Translations under genes and position numbers: made by a program | NCBI GenBank assembly: GCA_900553065.1 | Contig: USBZ01000014.1 | Coordinates: 1 to 39,592 of the forward strand | DNA from: an uncultured Desulfovibrio sp. | Lineage (GTDB): Bacteria > Desulfobacterota > Desulfovibrionia > Desulfovibrionales > Desulfovibrionaceae | Length of the DNA stretch: 39,592 nt | Reading direction: 5' to 3' | In this document: piece by piece, positions 1-7,488 of the stretch | How positions within the stretch are numbered: position 1 is the first letter of the stretch | How the letters are laid out: the number at the start of each line of letters is the position of its first letter | The notes under the pieces: generated by a model | Databases searched by the model: none | What the model was told of the DNA's origin: nothing | The model's input: the letters and a program-made list of their open reading frames with translations, nothing else

Positions 1-559
1 CCTTCACCACATACATCTCGCCGGTCACGCCGTGAAAGCCCACGACGCCGCGGATCGCGCGGGCATTGCCCTTTTCGTGCAGCAGCGCGTCCACCATGAC
101 GCGGTCCACGATTTTGACGCCCTTGTCCTTGCAGACTTTGCGCATGACTTCCATGAACTGAGGACCGTGGAACATCAACGTCTTGATGGGGCGCTTGTCC
201 GAAGATCCCTGCCCTTCAATGCGATGATAGGTTCCGTCTTCGTTCTTCTCGAAGACCACGCCCCAGGACTCCAGTTCCTTCACCCGGTCGCCGATGGTGT
301 CGAAATGCTTTTTCAGCCAGTCCTGATCGTTGATGTAGAAACCTTCCTCCACGGCCTTGCCGTACCACAGGTCGAGGGAATCCTCCTCCTTGAGGTATGC
401 CTTGAACGATCCGGCACCGAAGGTGCCGCAACCGCTCTTGCCGACATAGCCCTTGTCGAGAAGAAGGACGTCAGCTCCGTTTTCCGCGGCCTTGACCGCC
501 GCAAACGTACCGGCAGGACCGCCGCCGACGACGGCGACATCGCATTGCAGTGTTTTCAT
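1..559 (-). CDS. FAD-dependent fumarate reductase/succinate dehydrogenase-type flavoprotein, N-terminal part (cut by window edge)
   Basis: Only the first ~186 residues are inside the window; the gene runs off the left edge. The N-terminus MKTLQCDVAVVGGGPAG has the beta-alpha-beta dinucleotide fold with GGGPAG (residues 12-17), followed by a LLLDKG segment ending the FAD-binding unit and KSGCGTFGAGSF. This is the layout of the FAD_binding_2 family (fumarate reductase, AprA, L-aspartate oxidase, urocanate reductase-like enzymes). The acceptor cannot be told without the C-terminal half. ATG at 559 is preceded by GGAG about 6 nt upstream. It is transcribed away from the HTH regulator at 841-1743, and a long palindrome lies between them, so that regulator probably controls it (inference). 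A respiratory or electron-sink reductase is plausible for an anaerobe. Confidence 0.85.
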   Translation of the reverse strand, partial: MKTLQCDVAVVGGGPAGTFAAVKAAENGADVLLLDKGYVGKSGCGTFGAGSFKAYLKEEDSLDLWYGKAVEEGFYINDQDWLKKHFDTIGDRVKELESWGVVFEKNEDGTYHRIEGQGSSDKRPIKTLMFHGPQFMEVMRKVCKDKGVKIVDRVMVDALLHEKGNARAIRGVVGFHGVTGEMYVVK

Positions 560-628
560 GCTGTTCTCCATGCTGAAGGGGCAGAACGTTCTCCGAACTA
601 CGCTGTCGGAGTTTTTCCATTAATGCCT

Positions 629-657
629 GTAATACGTAATGCCCCTGCATTTCTCAA
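629..657 (-). promoter_or_regulatory. sigma70-type promoter of the flavoprotein gene
   Basis: On the minus strand TTGAGA (657-652), a 17-nt spacer and TATTAC (634-629). Expected transcription start near 622, giving a leader of about 60 nt. The 691-724 palindrome is centred about 85 bp upstream of that start, an activator-like distance. Confidence 0.6.
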
Positions 658-690
658 CAAGATTTTTTTATTTGTTTTACGCACATTTTA

Positions 691-724
691 TCTTTGAAAA
701 TCTGTATGTACAGACTTTCAAAGA
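691..724. promoter_or_regulatory. 34-bp near-perfect palindrome between divergent promoters, probable regulator binding site
   Basis: Arms CTTTGAAAATCTGTA (692-706) and TACAGACTTTCAAAG (709-723) are complementary at 14 of 15 positions around a TG centre; 691/724 add one pair. The element sits almost midway between the two divergent promoters (629-657 minus, 763-792 plus). Dyad symmetry of this length fits a dimeric or tetrameric DNA-binding protein. The neighbouring HTH protein is the obvious candidate (inference). There is no T-tract to suggest a terminator. Confidence 0.6.
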
Positions 725-762
725 CAAATGATGAAAAGACAGGTCTGGCCCTTCTGCTGATG

Positions 763-792
763 TTGACGCGATTCCTGCCCTTGCACTATGCT
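763..792 (+). promoter_or_regulatory. sigma70-type promoter of the HTH regulator
   Basis: TTGACG (763-768), 18-nt spacer, TATGCT (787-792). The expected start near 799 puts it just ahead of the GGAGG-preceded ATG at 841. This argues against the longer reading frame that would begin at 694, inside the palindrome and upstream of this promoter. Confidence 0.5.
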
Positions 793-840
793 GAAAGGCA
801 CGGGAATGAACGTTCGGCGTTCACGGAAGCGGAGGCGACG

Positions 841-1743
841 ATGCCCAGATACGGGATTACGGATATTGAGAACTTTGTGGAGAAGATTCGCTTTTCTCTG
901 TTGTTGCTGTCGCCCCGCGTTCTTGTGGAAAGGGTGCTCGATGCCGGAGGCCAGCTGACCATCACCACGCTCAACGCCTGGAGAGCCGGACAGAATCTTC
1001 CGAGCTATTCCAAGCTGAGGCAGTTCTGCCGTGCCGCCAACATCGAACCTGTGGATTTCCATCTGGATCTCGACGCCTTCATGCGTCGGATATGCAGCGC
1101 CAACGGCATTTCTGAAGAAGACCGCAAGGTCTATGCAGCCAAGTTCCACTCTCAGCAGAACTCCGGACTACGCTTCAGAGCCATCGAAACTGTGACTTCA
1201 TCTGGCATCGCAAGGCTTTTCGAACGGTTGAAAGGGACTTTTCTGGGCTACAATCTGGTGCTGAACAATCTCGGCTTCGTTCACACTTCACTCGTGCGTT
1301 TCGAGAAGGTGGAGCATCCCTTCATTGTGGCCCGGTGTCTGTCTCTGCAGGATGATGTCTGCAGAGAATATGCGGGTCAGCTTTTCCCGACCAGAAACAA
1401 TCTCATGCTCATTCTGGAAGCCCAAGGCGATGTACATGAGGATTTCGTTTCCATGCTGCTGTGTAAACCCATGGATACCGGAAAGGACGTGGCCTGGCTG
1501 AACGGCATTGTTCTTGCTTCGGCCGAAGATCAGATCATTTATCCTGCGGCTGCGCGCATTTACATGGAAAAGTTGTCGGAAGAGGATGCCGCGCTGGATC
1601 CTTCCGAGATTCTTCGTCGCCCTGCGCCTGAGTGGTGCATGGATTTTCTGTCGAACAAGATAAGCGGTTGCGACGGCGATACCGTGCTGGAAAGCCGCCT
1701 GCTTACGCGTTCAAGCGTTGCCCGGGCCCGGGCAGGCAAGTGA
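841..1743 (+). CDS. XRE/HTH-type transcriptional regulator with C-terminal sensor-like domain
   Basis: 300 residues from ATG 841, chosen because GGAGG lies 5 nt upstream; an in-frame upstream extension to 694 lacks a ribosome site and would cover the palindrome. Residues ~18-65 (LVERVLDAGGQLTITTLNAWRAG followed by LPSYSKLRQFCRAANIEP) read as a helix-turn-helix of the XRE/Cro kind. Residues ~110-270 form a mixed alpha/beta region without a motif I can name, probably a ligand-sensing domain. It is divergent from the flavoprotein reductase gene with a 34-bp palindrome between, so it probably regulates that reductase and perhaps itself. The effector is unknown. Confident that it is a real gene, moderately confident of DNA binding. 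Confidence 0.7.
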   Translation: MPRYGITDIENFVEKIRFSLLLLSPRVLVERVLDAGGQLTITTLNAWRAGQNLPSYSKLRQFCRAANIEPVDFHLDLDAFMRRICSANGISEEDRKVYAAKFHSQQNSGLRFRAIETVTSSGIARLFERLKGTFLGYNLVLNNLGFVHTSLVRFEKVEHPFIVARCLSLQDDVCREYAGQLFPTRNNLMLILEAQGDVHEDFVSMLLCKPMDTGKDVAWLNGIVLASAEDQIIYPAAARIYMEKLSEEDAALDPSEILRRPAPEWCMDFLSNKISGCDGDTVLESRLLTRSSVARARAGK

Positions 1744-1760
1744 TATCCGTGTGAAGAGGT

Positions 1761-1791
1761 CGTTTTCCTTCCGGTGACGCCGGGGAAAACG
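1761..1791 (+). terminator. candidate terminator hairpin after the regulator
   Basis: CGTTTTCC (1761-1768) pairs with GGAAAACG (1784-1791), with inner CCGG/CCGG (1771-1774/1780-1783). It starts 17 nt after the stop codon. No T-run follows directly; seven Ts lie at 1806-1812. Could equally be a 3'-end stabilising hairpin. Confidence 0.4.
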
Positions 1792-1821
1792 CGTTGCTGC
1801 GGCAGTTTTTTTGCGTGTACA

Positions 1822-1840
1822 ATCCGAGCTGCTCTCGGAT
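1822..1840. promoter_or_regulatory. perfect inverted repeat upstream of the LysE-type exporter
   Basis: ATCCGAG (1822-1828) and CTCGGAT (1834-1840) are perfect 7-bp arms around CTGCT; five Ts follow at 1850-1854. It is either an operator for the exporter at 2033 or a second weak terminator for the upstream regulator. No LysG-type regulator is adjacent. The rest of 1744-2032 shows no gene. Confidence 0.35.
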
Positions 1841-2032
1841 CGGGCGATATTTTTGTCATCTCAGCCGGTCTTCGACGGGATGGGGGCGGCATGGCGTCGG
1901 CCGAACTGAGAGCGGTTGCCCGGCATGGGCGGCCCTTCGTCGGAAAGGATGGAAGAGCCTCTGCGACGGAACAGAAGAAACGTCAGTGCCTCCGGCAGGT
2001 TCAGGGAATGTCTGCCGGATACGGGATGCGTC

Positions 2033-2641
2033 ATGAGAATGTTTTTTCAGGGGCTGATCATGGGATTTGCCTATGTGGCTCCCATCGGCGTGCAGAATCT
2101 TTTCGTCATCAATTCGGCGCTGTCGCTTGAACGGCGGCAGGCCCTTCTGACGGCGCTGATCGTCATTTTTTTCGACGTGACGCTGGCTCTTGCCTGCTTC
2201 TGGTGGATAGGTGCGGTGATGAAGCATCATATCTGGCTGCAGAAGGGCATTCTGCTTATCGGCAGCCTTGTCGTGCTTCATATCGGCTTCGGCCTGCTAC
2301 GCTCCAAACCCGCGGAGATATCGGGAGAGCAGCAGGCGCTGCCCCTGCTCAAGACCGTTTCCTTTGCCTGTGTGGTGACGTGGTTCAACCCGCAGGCCGT
2401 CATCGACGGTACGATGATGCTGGGCGCCTTTCATGCCACGCTTGCCGGAAAAGGGGCGGCGCAGTTCATTTTCGGCGTCATGACGGCTTCTGCGCTGTGG
2501 TTTCTGTCGCTGACGCTTTTGATTTCCTTTTTCAGGCGGAAATTTCATTCCGGCGTGCTGAGAGGCATCAATATTCTTTCAGGGCTCATCATTCTTTTTT
2601 ACGGCGCCAGGCTTCTTCTTTCCTTTCTGCGAATGCCGTAA
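2033..2641 (+). CDS. LysE/ArgO-family amino-acid exporter
   Basis: 202 residues, the usual length of the LysE/RhtB superfamily of inner-membrane amino-acid exporters. The N-terminus MRMFFQGLIMGFAYVAPIGVQN carries the family's conserved first helix (GxxxxxxPIGxQN). Five to six hydrophobic helices follow, including a VVTWFNPQAVID segment matching the conserved NP turn of helix 4 in this family. LysE/ArgO proteins export lysine or arginine; the substrate here is not certain. ATG 2033 was taken although its ribosome site (CGGGATGCG) is weak; ATG 2039 is an alternative. The frame is open further upstream to 1916, but that part is Arg-rich, non-hydrophobic and unlikely. It ends 26 bp from the convergent transporter gene. 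Confidence 0.85.
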   Translation: MRMFFQGLIMGFAYVAPIGVQNLFVINSALSLERRQALLTALIVIFFDVTLALACFWWIGAVMKHHIWLQKGILLIGSLVVLHIGFGLLRSKPAEISGEQQALPLLKTVSFACVVTWFNPQAVIDGTMMLGAFHATLAGKGAAQFIFGVMTASALWFLSLTLLISFFRRKFHSGVLRGINILSGLIILFYGARLLLSFLRMP

Positions 2642-2667
2642 AGGGTGCTGAAAATGTTGCCCTGTAA

Positions 2668-3351
2668 TTAGATATCTTTTATTTTCAATATATTATATGA
2701 CACATCCGTGTCGTAGGCATCCATGTTTTCCCTCTGCTTGAGCGCATGTACGATTCGGATGGTCACGGGCAAAACAACGATTTCATAGGCCGTCTTGGCG
2801 AAAATCTGAATGGCCATGAGCTTCAGCAGTTCTTCCACGGGAACCAGTCCGCCGAAGGCGAGAGGAAAAAAGATCATGGAGTCGGCACTTTCGCCGGCAA
2901 GGGTGGAAACAACGGCGCGCGCCGAAAAGTGTTTTCCCCGGCTGGAGATTTTCATTCTGCTCATGATGTAGGCGTTGAGAAAGGATCCGAGCAGAAAGGC
3001 GAGCAGACTGGCAACGGCGATTCTCGGCGCCAGGCCGAAGACGAAGCGGAAGGCGGCCTCTCCTTCCCAGAAGGGAGCGGAAGGAAGCGCCACGGCGAGC
3101 TGGAACAGCGCGAGCATGGAGAAGTTTGTGATAAATCCGAGCCAGATGATGAGTCTGGCCTTGCGGAAGCCCCAGACTTCGGCAATGCAGTCGTTGATGA
3201 TGTAGGAGATGGGAAAAACCAGAAAACCTGCGGTAATGGTGACCGGTCCGAGCTGGATGATCTTGGTTTCCAGGAGATTGGAGGCGATGAGGCAGGCACA
3301 GAACACGATGCCGAGCAGCATGAAGGACAAAGATACGGTAGTGCTTTTCAT
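2668..3351 (-). CDS. queuosine precursor transporter (QPTR/YhhQ family, COG1738)
   Basis: 227-residue inner-membrane protein with about six hydrophobic helices. The family pattern is visible in SNLLETKI near residue 24, ISYIINDCIAEVWG near residue 50, and GESADSMIFFPLAFGG near residue 155. YhhQ-family proteins import queuosine precursors such as preQ0 or preQ1 for tRNA wobble modification. The assignment is strongly supported by the minus-strand leader, which holds a candidate preQ1-I pseudoknot ending 2 nt before the ATG, and a good promoter at 3437-3409. There is no Shine-Dalgarno apart from the aptamer's A-rich tail, so ligand binding would be expected to block ribosome entry (inference). 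No queuosine biosynthesis genes are in the window. Confidence 0.9.
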   Translation of the reverse strand: MKSTTVSLSFMLLGIVFCACLIASNLLETKIIQLGPVTITAGFLVFPISYIINDCIAEVWGFRKARLIIWLGFITNFSMLALFQLAVALPSAPFWEGEAAFRFVFGLAPRIAVASLLAFLLGSFLNAYIMSRMKISSRGKHFSARAVVSTLAGESADSMIFFPLAFGGLVPVEELLKLMAIQIFAKTAYEIVVLPVTIRIVHALKQRENMDAYDTDVSYNILKIKDI

Positions 3352-3353
3352 GA

Positions 3354-3383
3354 CTTGTTTTTTACGTGGTTTTCAAGCACACG
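3354..3383 (-). promoter_or_regulatory. candidate preQ1-I riboswitch (H-type pseudoknot) controlling the queuosine precursor transporter
   Basis: On the minus strand, P1 is CGTG (3383-3380) with CACG (3368-3365). The 11-nt loop TGCTTGAAAAC ends in a C at the position that pairs preQ1 in known class I aptamers. The A-rich tail TAAAAAACAAG follows, and its CAAG (3357-3354) is complementary to CTTG in the loop (3377-3374), giving the P2 pseudoknot. Stem/loop/A-tail proportions match Bacillus and Thermoanaerobacter preQ1-I aptamers, though P1 is only 4 bp. The start codon is 2 nt away. Found by eye, without a covariance model. Confidence 0.65.
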
Positions 3384-3408
3384 GTTGAAGATTGACGAGC
3401 CGTTCAGG

Positions 3409-3437
3409 GAACTATCTTCTGAGCGATTTCTCGTCAA
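3409..3437 (-). promoter_or_regulatory. sigma70-type promoter of the queuosine precursor transporter
   Basis: TTGACG (3437-3432), 17-nt spacer, TAGTTC (3414-3409) on the minus strand. The predicted start near 3402 gives a ~50-nt leader, just long enough for the aptamer at 3383-3354. Confidence 0.55.
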
Positions 3438-3640
3438 GTCGCCCTGCCGGGGGATGTGAGTGGAAAGGCGTTTCCGAACAGTGCGGAATTCGCTGCCCGA
3501 CGTTGTTTTTCTGCGAAGATTTTCTGCTCCGCCTGAAAGTGGATCTGTTTGGAGAGAACTTTTCCGGAAAAAACGCCGGTTGAATCCTGCCTTCGCATCC
3601 ATTCCATTGTGATCTGTTTTTTCAGCATAAGGACCTTTGT
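3438..3640. other. intergenic stretch without a recognised gene
   Basis: Between the transporter promoter and the terminator at 3641-3676. Short open frames exist on both strands, but none has a ribosome site plus recognisable protein. Together with 3677-3820 this makes a 469-bp gap with no gene that I can support. Confidence 0.5.
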
Positions 3641-3676
3641 AAAAAGCCCCGGCTTCTCATGAGGCCGGGGCTTTTT
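3641..3676 (-). terminator. strong Rho-independent terminator, symmetric
   Basis: AAAAAGCCCCGGC (3641-3653) pairs perfectly with GCCGGGGCTTTTT (3664-3676), 10-nt loop. It works on paper in both directions, but the only gene reading into it is the aminotransferase (minus, ending 3821), about 145 nt away. Confidence 0.85.
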
Positions 3677-3820
3677 ACGGTAACGCGTTTGTGCGGACAG
3701 GAATCTTGCAGGCAGCCGCCGGAAAAGGGGCTTGCGCACTTTTACCGCCGCACGAGACTGCCTCGAAAGGCGGGGAGGTCAGGCGTTCCGCGTCCTTTGC
3801 GGCAGACCGTCAGCCTTGAA

Positions 3821-5092
3821 TCAGCGGTGTTCACGAACGAGCGCGGCGATGCGTTCGATGCCCGTCTTGACCACGTCGCGGGAAGGACCGTAGGAAAAGC
3901 GCACCCAGGAGCGGTAGGGCTCTTCGGCCGGACGGGTTCTGTAGGGACGCACGTCGAAGAAGCGCCCGGGCACGGTCATGACCTTGCGGGAGAGGCAGGC
4001 ATGGAAGAAGGCGTCGGCATCGTTGAGAGGCGCGGGAAGATCGCGGATGCTGGCCCAGATGTAGAAGGTTCCGCGCGGTTCCGCCGCAGGGCGGATGCCG
4101 ATTTCGGCAAGGCCTTCCAGCATGAGCTTGCGCTTGTAGGCGAATTCCGCACGCAGAGCGGTGGTTTCCTGTTCCATGCGGGAAGGTTCGAGCGCGGCGA
4201 GCGTTGCGCGCTGGGCCAGCATGGAGGGACCGCCGTCCACGGCGCTGGCGGCACGGTTCAGCATTTCGATGATGTGCCTGGGACCGACGGCCCAGCCGGC
4301 TCTCCAGCCGGGATAGCGGTGGCTCTTGGTCAGACCGTCGAAGATGACGACCGGATCCTTGTCCACGTCTTCCACGAATTCGGCGGCGGAGACGGGACCG
4401 GCGGCAGGAGAGCCGTCCTGATTGTAGATGAAGTGGGAGTAGAACTCGTCGCTTCCGAGCAGGCAGTTTTCTCTGTGCGCGGTGGCTACATAGCTTTCCA
4501 GAGTTTCACCGGAAATGAGTTCGCCCGTGGGGTTGCAGGGGTTGGAGAACACGAAGACGTTCGCGCGTTCCTGATGGATGAAGTTCTCCAGCGTGGCGGC
4601 GGGAATGGAGAAGGCGTCTTCTTCGGCGGCGCGGATGGGCAGAAGCACGCAGCGGTTGCGAAGGCTGTAGAGATAGTCTTCGTAGGCGGTGTAGTCGGGA
4701 TTCTTGTAGGCGATGCGGGCGCCGTCGGCCAGAATGGTGTAGAGGCGGGTCAGGGCAAGACGGCCGCCGCAGGCAAAGCTGACGTTGTCGGCGGTGTACT
4801 TGGACTTGCCGCGGCGATAGGTTCTGTTGACCATGTCGGCGATGGCTTCGCGCACTTCGCCGGTTCCGCCCACGGGACCGTAGGCGTGGTCGGAAGGATC
4901 GATGTCGATGTGGCTGATGCGTTCCGGAGCGCCGGGCATATTGCCGACTTCAGGCTGTCCCTGACCGAGGTTGCACCAGTCGGGATGTCCGTTCCAGAAG
5001 CCCAGCTTGGACGCTTCGTGAACGACCCAGATGACGCCCATGTAGGGGACGTCTCTGACCATGGGGAAGGACTGGGACATATCCATATCCAT
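3821..5092 (-). CDS. class I/II pyridoxal-phosphate-dependent aminotransferase
   Basis: 423 residues. ATG 5092 begins MDMDMSQ and is preceded by AAGGAG 9 nt upstream; the frame is open 31 codons further up, but that segment overlaps a folded leader. Fold-type I hallmarks are visible: NPCNPTG (184-190), SDEFYSHF with the PLP-nitrogen Asp at 215, the Schiff-base Lys256 in DGLTKSHRYPGWRAGW, and a C-terminal SWVRFSYG with the carboxylate-binding Arg. It should transfer amino groups between amino and keto acids; the substrate is not predictable. It lies 158 nt behind the phosphoribosyltransferase gene but is separated from it by a terminator (5227-5195), so it probably has its own transcript or depends on readthrough. 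Confidence 0.88.
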   Translation of the reverse strand: MDMDMSQSFPMVRDVPYMGVIWVVHEASKLGFWNGHPDWCNLGQGQPEVGNMPGAPERISHIDIDPSDHAYGPVGGTGEVREAIADMVNRTYRRGKSKYTADNVSFACGGRLALTRLYTILADGARIAYKNPDYTAYEDYLYSLRNRCVLLPIRAAEEDAFSIPAATLENFIHQERANVFVFSNPCNPTGELISGETLESYVATAHRENCLLGSDEFYSHFIYNQDGSPAAGPVSAAEFVEDVDKDPVVIFDGLTKSHRYPGWRAGWAVGPRHIIEMLNRAASAVDGGPSMLAQRATLAALEPSRMEQETTALRAEFAYKRKLMLEGLAEIGIRPAAEPRGTFYIWASIRDLPAPLNDADAFFHACLSRKVMTVPGRFFDVRPYRTRPAEEPYRSWVRFSYGPSRDVVKTGIERIAALVREHR

Positions 5093-5124
5093 GTGATACT
5101 GCTCCTTGTTTTGCGGAAAAGTAT

Positions 5125-5187
5125 TGATGCTCTCCGCAGCAGGCGGCTTCGGCCGATGGTACGGAAACAACGGACGTTGGAGCATCA
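5125..5187 (-). promoter_or_regulatory. folded 5' leader (three-way-junction-like) of the aminotransferase
   Basis: On the minus strand TGATGCTC (5187-5180) pairs perfectly with GAGCATCA (5132-5125). Inside are CAAC-GTCC-GTTG and CGGC-CGAA-GCCG hairpins (the latter at 5155-5144). The element follows the terminator at 5227-5195 and ends about 32 nt before the start codon. It does not match a riboswitch class I can name. A protein-binding or cis-regulatory RNA is possible; chance folding in GC-rich DNA is the alternative. Confidence 0.4.
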
Positions 5188-5194
5188 GTTCTTG

Positions 5195-5227
5195 AAAAAA
5201 AGGCGGTCGCGCAGGCGGCCGCCTTTT
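5195..5227 (-). terminator. Rho-independent terminator after the phosphoribosyltransferase gene
   Basis: Reading the minus strand, AAAAGGCGG (5227-5219) pairs with CCGCCTTTT (5206-5198), 12-nt loop, followed by further Ts to 5195. It lies 24 nt past the stop codon. Confidence 0.8.
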
Positions 5228-5250
5228 GCAGGTAGGACAGGCGTTTTCGA

Positions 5251-5829
5251 CTAGTCGAGTCTGTCGATGGGCGTGTAGGTTCCGTCGGGATTGGGACGGA
5301 ACACATAATGTTCCTTCAGGAAGATGATGTCCTTGCGGTGCACGGACTGCAGCTCGGCCAGAATGGCGGCACGGGCCACCACGTTGGCGCCGGCAGCCTT
5401 TGCGAGGGACTCGATGGCTTCGATGGATTCGCCGGTGGCGATGACGTCGTCAATGAGGGCGACGCGCTTGCCGCGGATCTTTTCGGCTTCGCAGCCGTCG
5501 AGCCAGAGGGTCTGTTCCTTCTGGGTGGTCACGGAAAAGACGGAGTGGGAAATGGCATTCTGCATGTAGGGCTTGCGGCTCTTGCGGGCGACCACGAAGT
5601 CCTTCATGCCCATGAGGCGGCTGATTTCGTAGGTCAGGCAGATGCCCTTGGCCTCGGCGGTCATGAGAACGTCCACTTCGGGCAGACGCTTCATGAGCTC
5701 GGGGGCGACGGTCTGGATGAGTTCGGTGTCGGAAAGCACGACGAAGCTGGCAAGCGCGAGGTTGTCCCCGATCTTGACGAAGGGGAGCTTGCGCTTCAGG
5801 CCCATGATTTCAAAGTCGAAGTATTCCAC
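5251..5829 (-). CDS. phosphoribosyltransferase, adenine PRT-like
   Basis: 192 residues starting with GTG 5829, chosen because AGGAGG lies 4 nt upstream and the next residues (EYFDFEIMG) are well formed. The 13-residue PRPP-binding motif is intact: VALIDDVIATGES at 123-135, with the acidic pair D127/D128. An ARKSRKPYM flexible-loop segment near residue 81 resembles APRT and XPRT enzymes. Type I PRTases join a nucleobase to PRPP for salvage; adenine or another purine is the best guess. It lies 42 nt downstream of the AbgT transporter gene in the same direction, so it is likely cotranscribed with it and the M20 amidohydrolase. That pairing is unusual and may point to a substrate other than classic p-aminobenzoyl-glutamate. 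Confidence 0.85.
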   Translation of the reverse strand: MEYFDFEIMGLKRKLPFVKIGDNLALASFVVLSDTELIQTVAPELMKRLPEVDVLMTAEAKGICLTYEISRLMGMKDFVVARKSRKPYMQNAISHSVFSVTTQKEQTLWLDGCEAEKIRGKRVALIDDVIATGESIEAIESLAKAAGANVVARAAILAELQSVHRKDIIFLKEHYVFRPNPDGTYTPIDRLD

Positions 5830-5871
5830 AGGTCCTCCTAGGACGGAATAGGATGATACGGGAGTCCGGTC

Positions 5872-7386
5872 TTACAGGAAGACAGGCGCGCCGGGGCCGA
5901 GGGGCAGATCGAGCTGCATCCAGATGATGAGGAAGAGACCCCAGAAGAAGAGGATGCCCAGAGCGTACGGCAGCATCAGGGAAATGATGGTGCCGAGTCC
6001 CGCGTTTTTCGCATATTTCTGCGCCACGCCGATGACGAAGGCCATGAACGGTTCGAGCGGCGAAATGGCGTTGGTGGTGGAGTCGGCCACACGGTAGGCG
6101 GCCTGCACGAAGTAGGGAGAAAGCTGCATCTGCATGAGCATGGGCACGAAGATGGGCGCAAGGAGAGCCCACTTGGCCATGGCGCTGCCGATGAAGAAGT
6201 TGATGCAGGCGGTGAGAATGAGGAAGGACACGACCAGCGGAATGCCGGAGAAGCCGGTATCATTGAGGAACGCCGCACCCTGGATGGAAAGATACATGTC
6301 CAGGTTGGTGTAGGCGAAGCTGGAAACGAACTGACCGGCGGCGAAGCAGAGCACGATGAAGGGAGCGAATTCCTTCATGGAACGGCTCATGAAGCGCACC
6401 ACGTCCTTATCGTTGCGGATGACCTTGGTTCTCACGCCGTAGGGGATGGAAACGGCCAGGAAGAAGCCGAGCAGGATGGGCACCAGCGAGTCGAGGAAGG
6501 GAGAGGGCACGATGCCGTGCGTCTTGGGATTGCGCAGGATGCCGTCTTCGGGAACCACCGTCAGCAGCACGAGGGCGATGTAGATGAGTCCGCCGATGAG
6601 GGCGGCGCGCAGGCCGCGGCGTTCTTCCTCAGTGAGGGACATGTCTTCGCTTTCCATGGCGCCTTCATGCATGGCCACGCCTTCGAGTCTGGGTTCCACG
6701 ACCTTTTCCGTGAGGAACACGATGACTGCGGTGACCACGAAGGTGGAAGCCGCCATGAAGTACCAGTTGACGGCGGGATGCACGGAGATGGAAGGATCAA
6801 TGATCTGGGCGGCCTGCTGCGTGATGGCGGCCAGACCCACGTCGGTGCCGACCACGAGGAGGTTGGCGTTCAGACCGGCGGCGCAGCCGGCAAAACCGGT
6901 GGCCATACCGGCCAGCGGATTTCTTCCGAGGCCCTTGAAGATCATGGCGCCGAGGGGAGGAACCACCACGAAGGCGGCGCTGGAGGCCATGTTGCCCATG
7001 ACGCCGCAGAAGGCGATGATGGCGGTGACCATGCTGCGGGGGGCGCTGAGAATGGAGGCGCGCAGCACGGAAGAGAGCAGGCCCACTTCTTCGGCAACGC
7101 CGAGGCCGAGCATCATGACGAGCACGAGGCCGAGGGGCTTGAACTTCACGAAGTTGTCGACGCAGCTTTTCAGAAACCACGTCAGGCCGTCGGCCGAGGC
7201 AAGGCTCTGCACGGCAAGCGTCTTACCCTTGGGGTCGACCATGGTGACGCCCTGGAACAGGTAGGAGAGCACCATGACGACCAGCGTGAGGATCAGGAAT
7301 ATGGTGACGGGATGCGGCAGCTTGTTGCCGGCGCGTTCGATGAAACCGAGAATCCCGGAGAGGTTTTCGACTTGTTCTTTGGCCAT
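5872..7386 (-). CDS. AbgT-family transporter
   Basis: 504 residues, the family's normal length (~500-510). It starts MAKEQVENLSGILGFIERAGNKLPHP; the GxxxxIERxGNxLPxP segment before the first helix is characteristic of AbgT/MtrF proteins. More than ten hydrophobic helices follow, including GVMGNMASSAAFVVVPPLGA and ADSTTNAISPLEPF segments. AbgT proteins import p-aminobenzoyl-glutamate; MtrF-type relatives export antimetabolites such as sulfonamides. The M20 hydrolase gene directly upstream favours import followed by hydrolysis. Ribosome site GGAG lies about 8 nt before ATG 7386. A strong hairpin occupies the 102-nt gap to the M20 gene. Confidence 0.9.
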   Translation of the reverse strand: MAKEQVENLSGILGFIERAGNKLPHPVTIFLILTLVVMVLSYLFQGVTMVDPKGKTLAVQSLASADGLTWFLKSCVDNFVKFKPLGLVLVMMLGLGVAEEVGLLSSVLRASILSAPRSMVTAIIAFCGVMGNMASSAAFVVVPPLGAMIFKGLGRNPLAGMATGFAGCAAGLNANLLVVGTDVGLAAITQQAAQIIDPSISVHPAVNWYFMAASTFVVTAVIVFLTEKVVEPRLEGVAMHEGAMESEDMSLTEEERRGLRAALIGGLIYIALVLLTVVPEDGILRNPKTHGIVPSPFLDSLVPILLGFFLAVSIPYGVRTKVIRNDKDVVRFMSRSMKEFAPFIVLCFAAGQFVSSFAYTNLDMYLSIQGAAFLNDTGFSGIPLVVSFLILTACINFFIGSAMAKWALLAPIFVPMLMQMQLSPYFVQAAYRVADSTTNAISPLEPFMAFVIGVAQKYAKNAGLGTIISLMLPYALGILFFWGLFLIIWMQLDLPLGPGAPVFL

Positions 7387-7434
7387 GAACGGAAGCTCCT
7401 TGGACAGAGTGCGATGAAGGTGTCTGTAAGCAAA

Positions 7435-7467
7435 GCATCACGGCGCGGAAGATCCGCGACGTGATGC
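7435..7467 (-). other. strong intercistronic hairpin between M20 and AbgT genes
   Basis: GCATCACG/CGTGATGC (7435-7442/7460-7467) plus inner CGCGG/CCGCG (7444-7448/7454-7458), 5-nt loop. No long T-run follows on the minus strand, so it probably acts in mRNA processing or stability, or as a leaky attenuator, rather than as a full terminator. Confidence 0.6.
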
Positions 7468-7488
7468 AGGGAAACCGGGGGGATATTA

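Noticed and set aside
694..840. Longer N-terminus for the HTH regulator starting at 694
   Set aside because: Would begin inside the palindrome and upstream of the promoter; ATG 841 has a proper GGAGG site and the HTH starts soon after.
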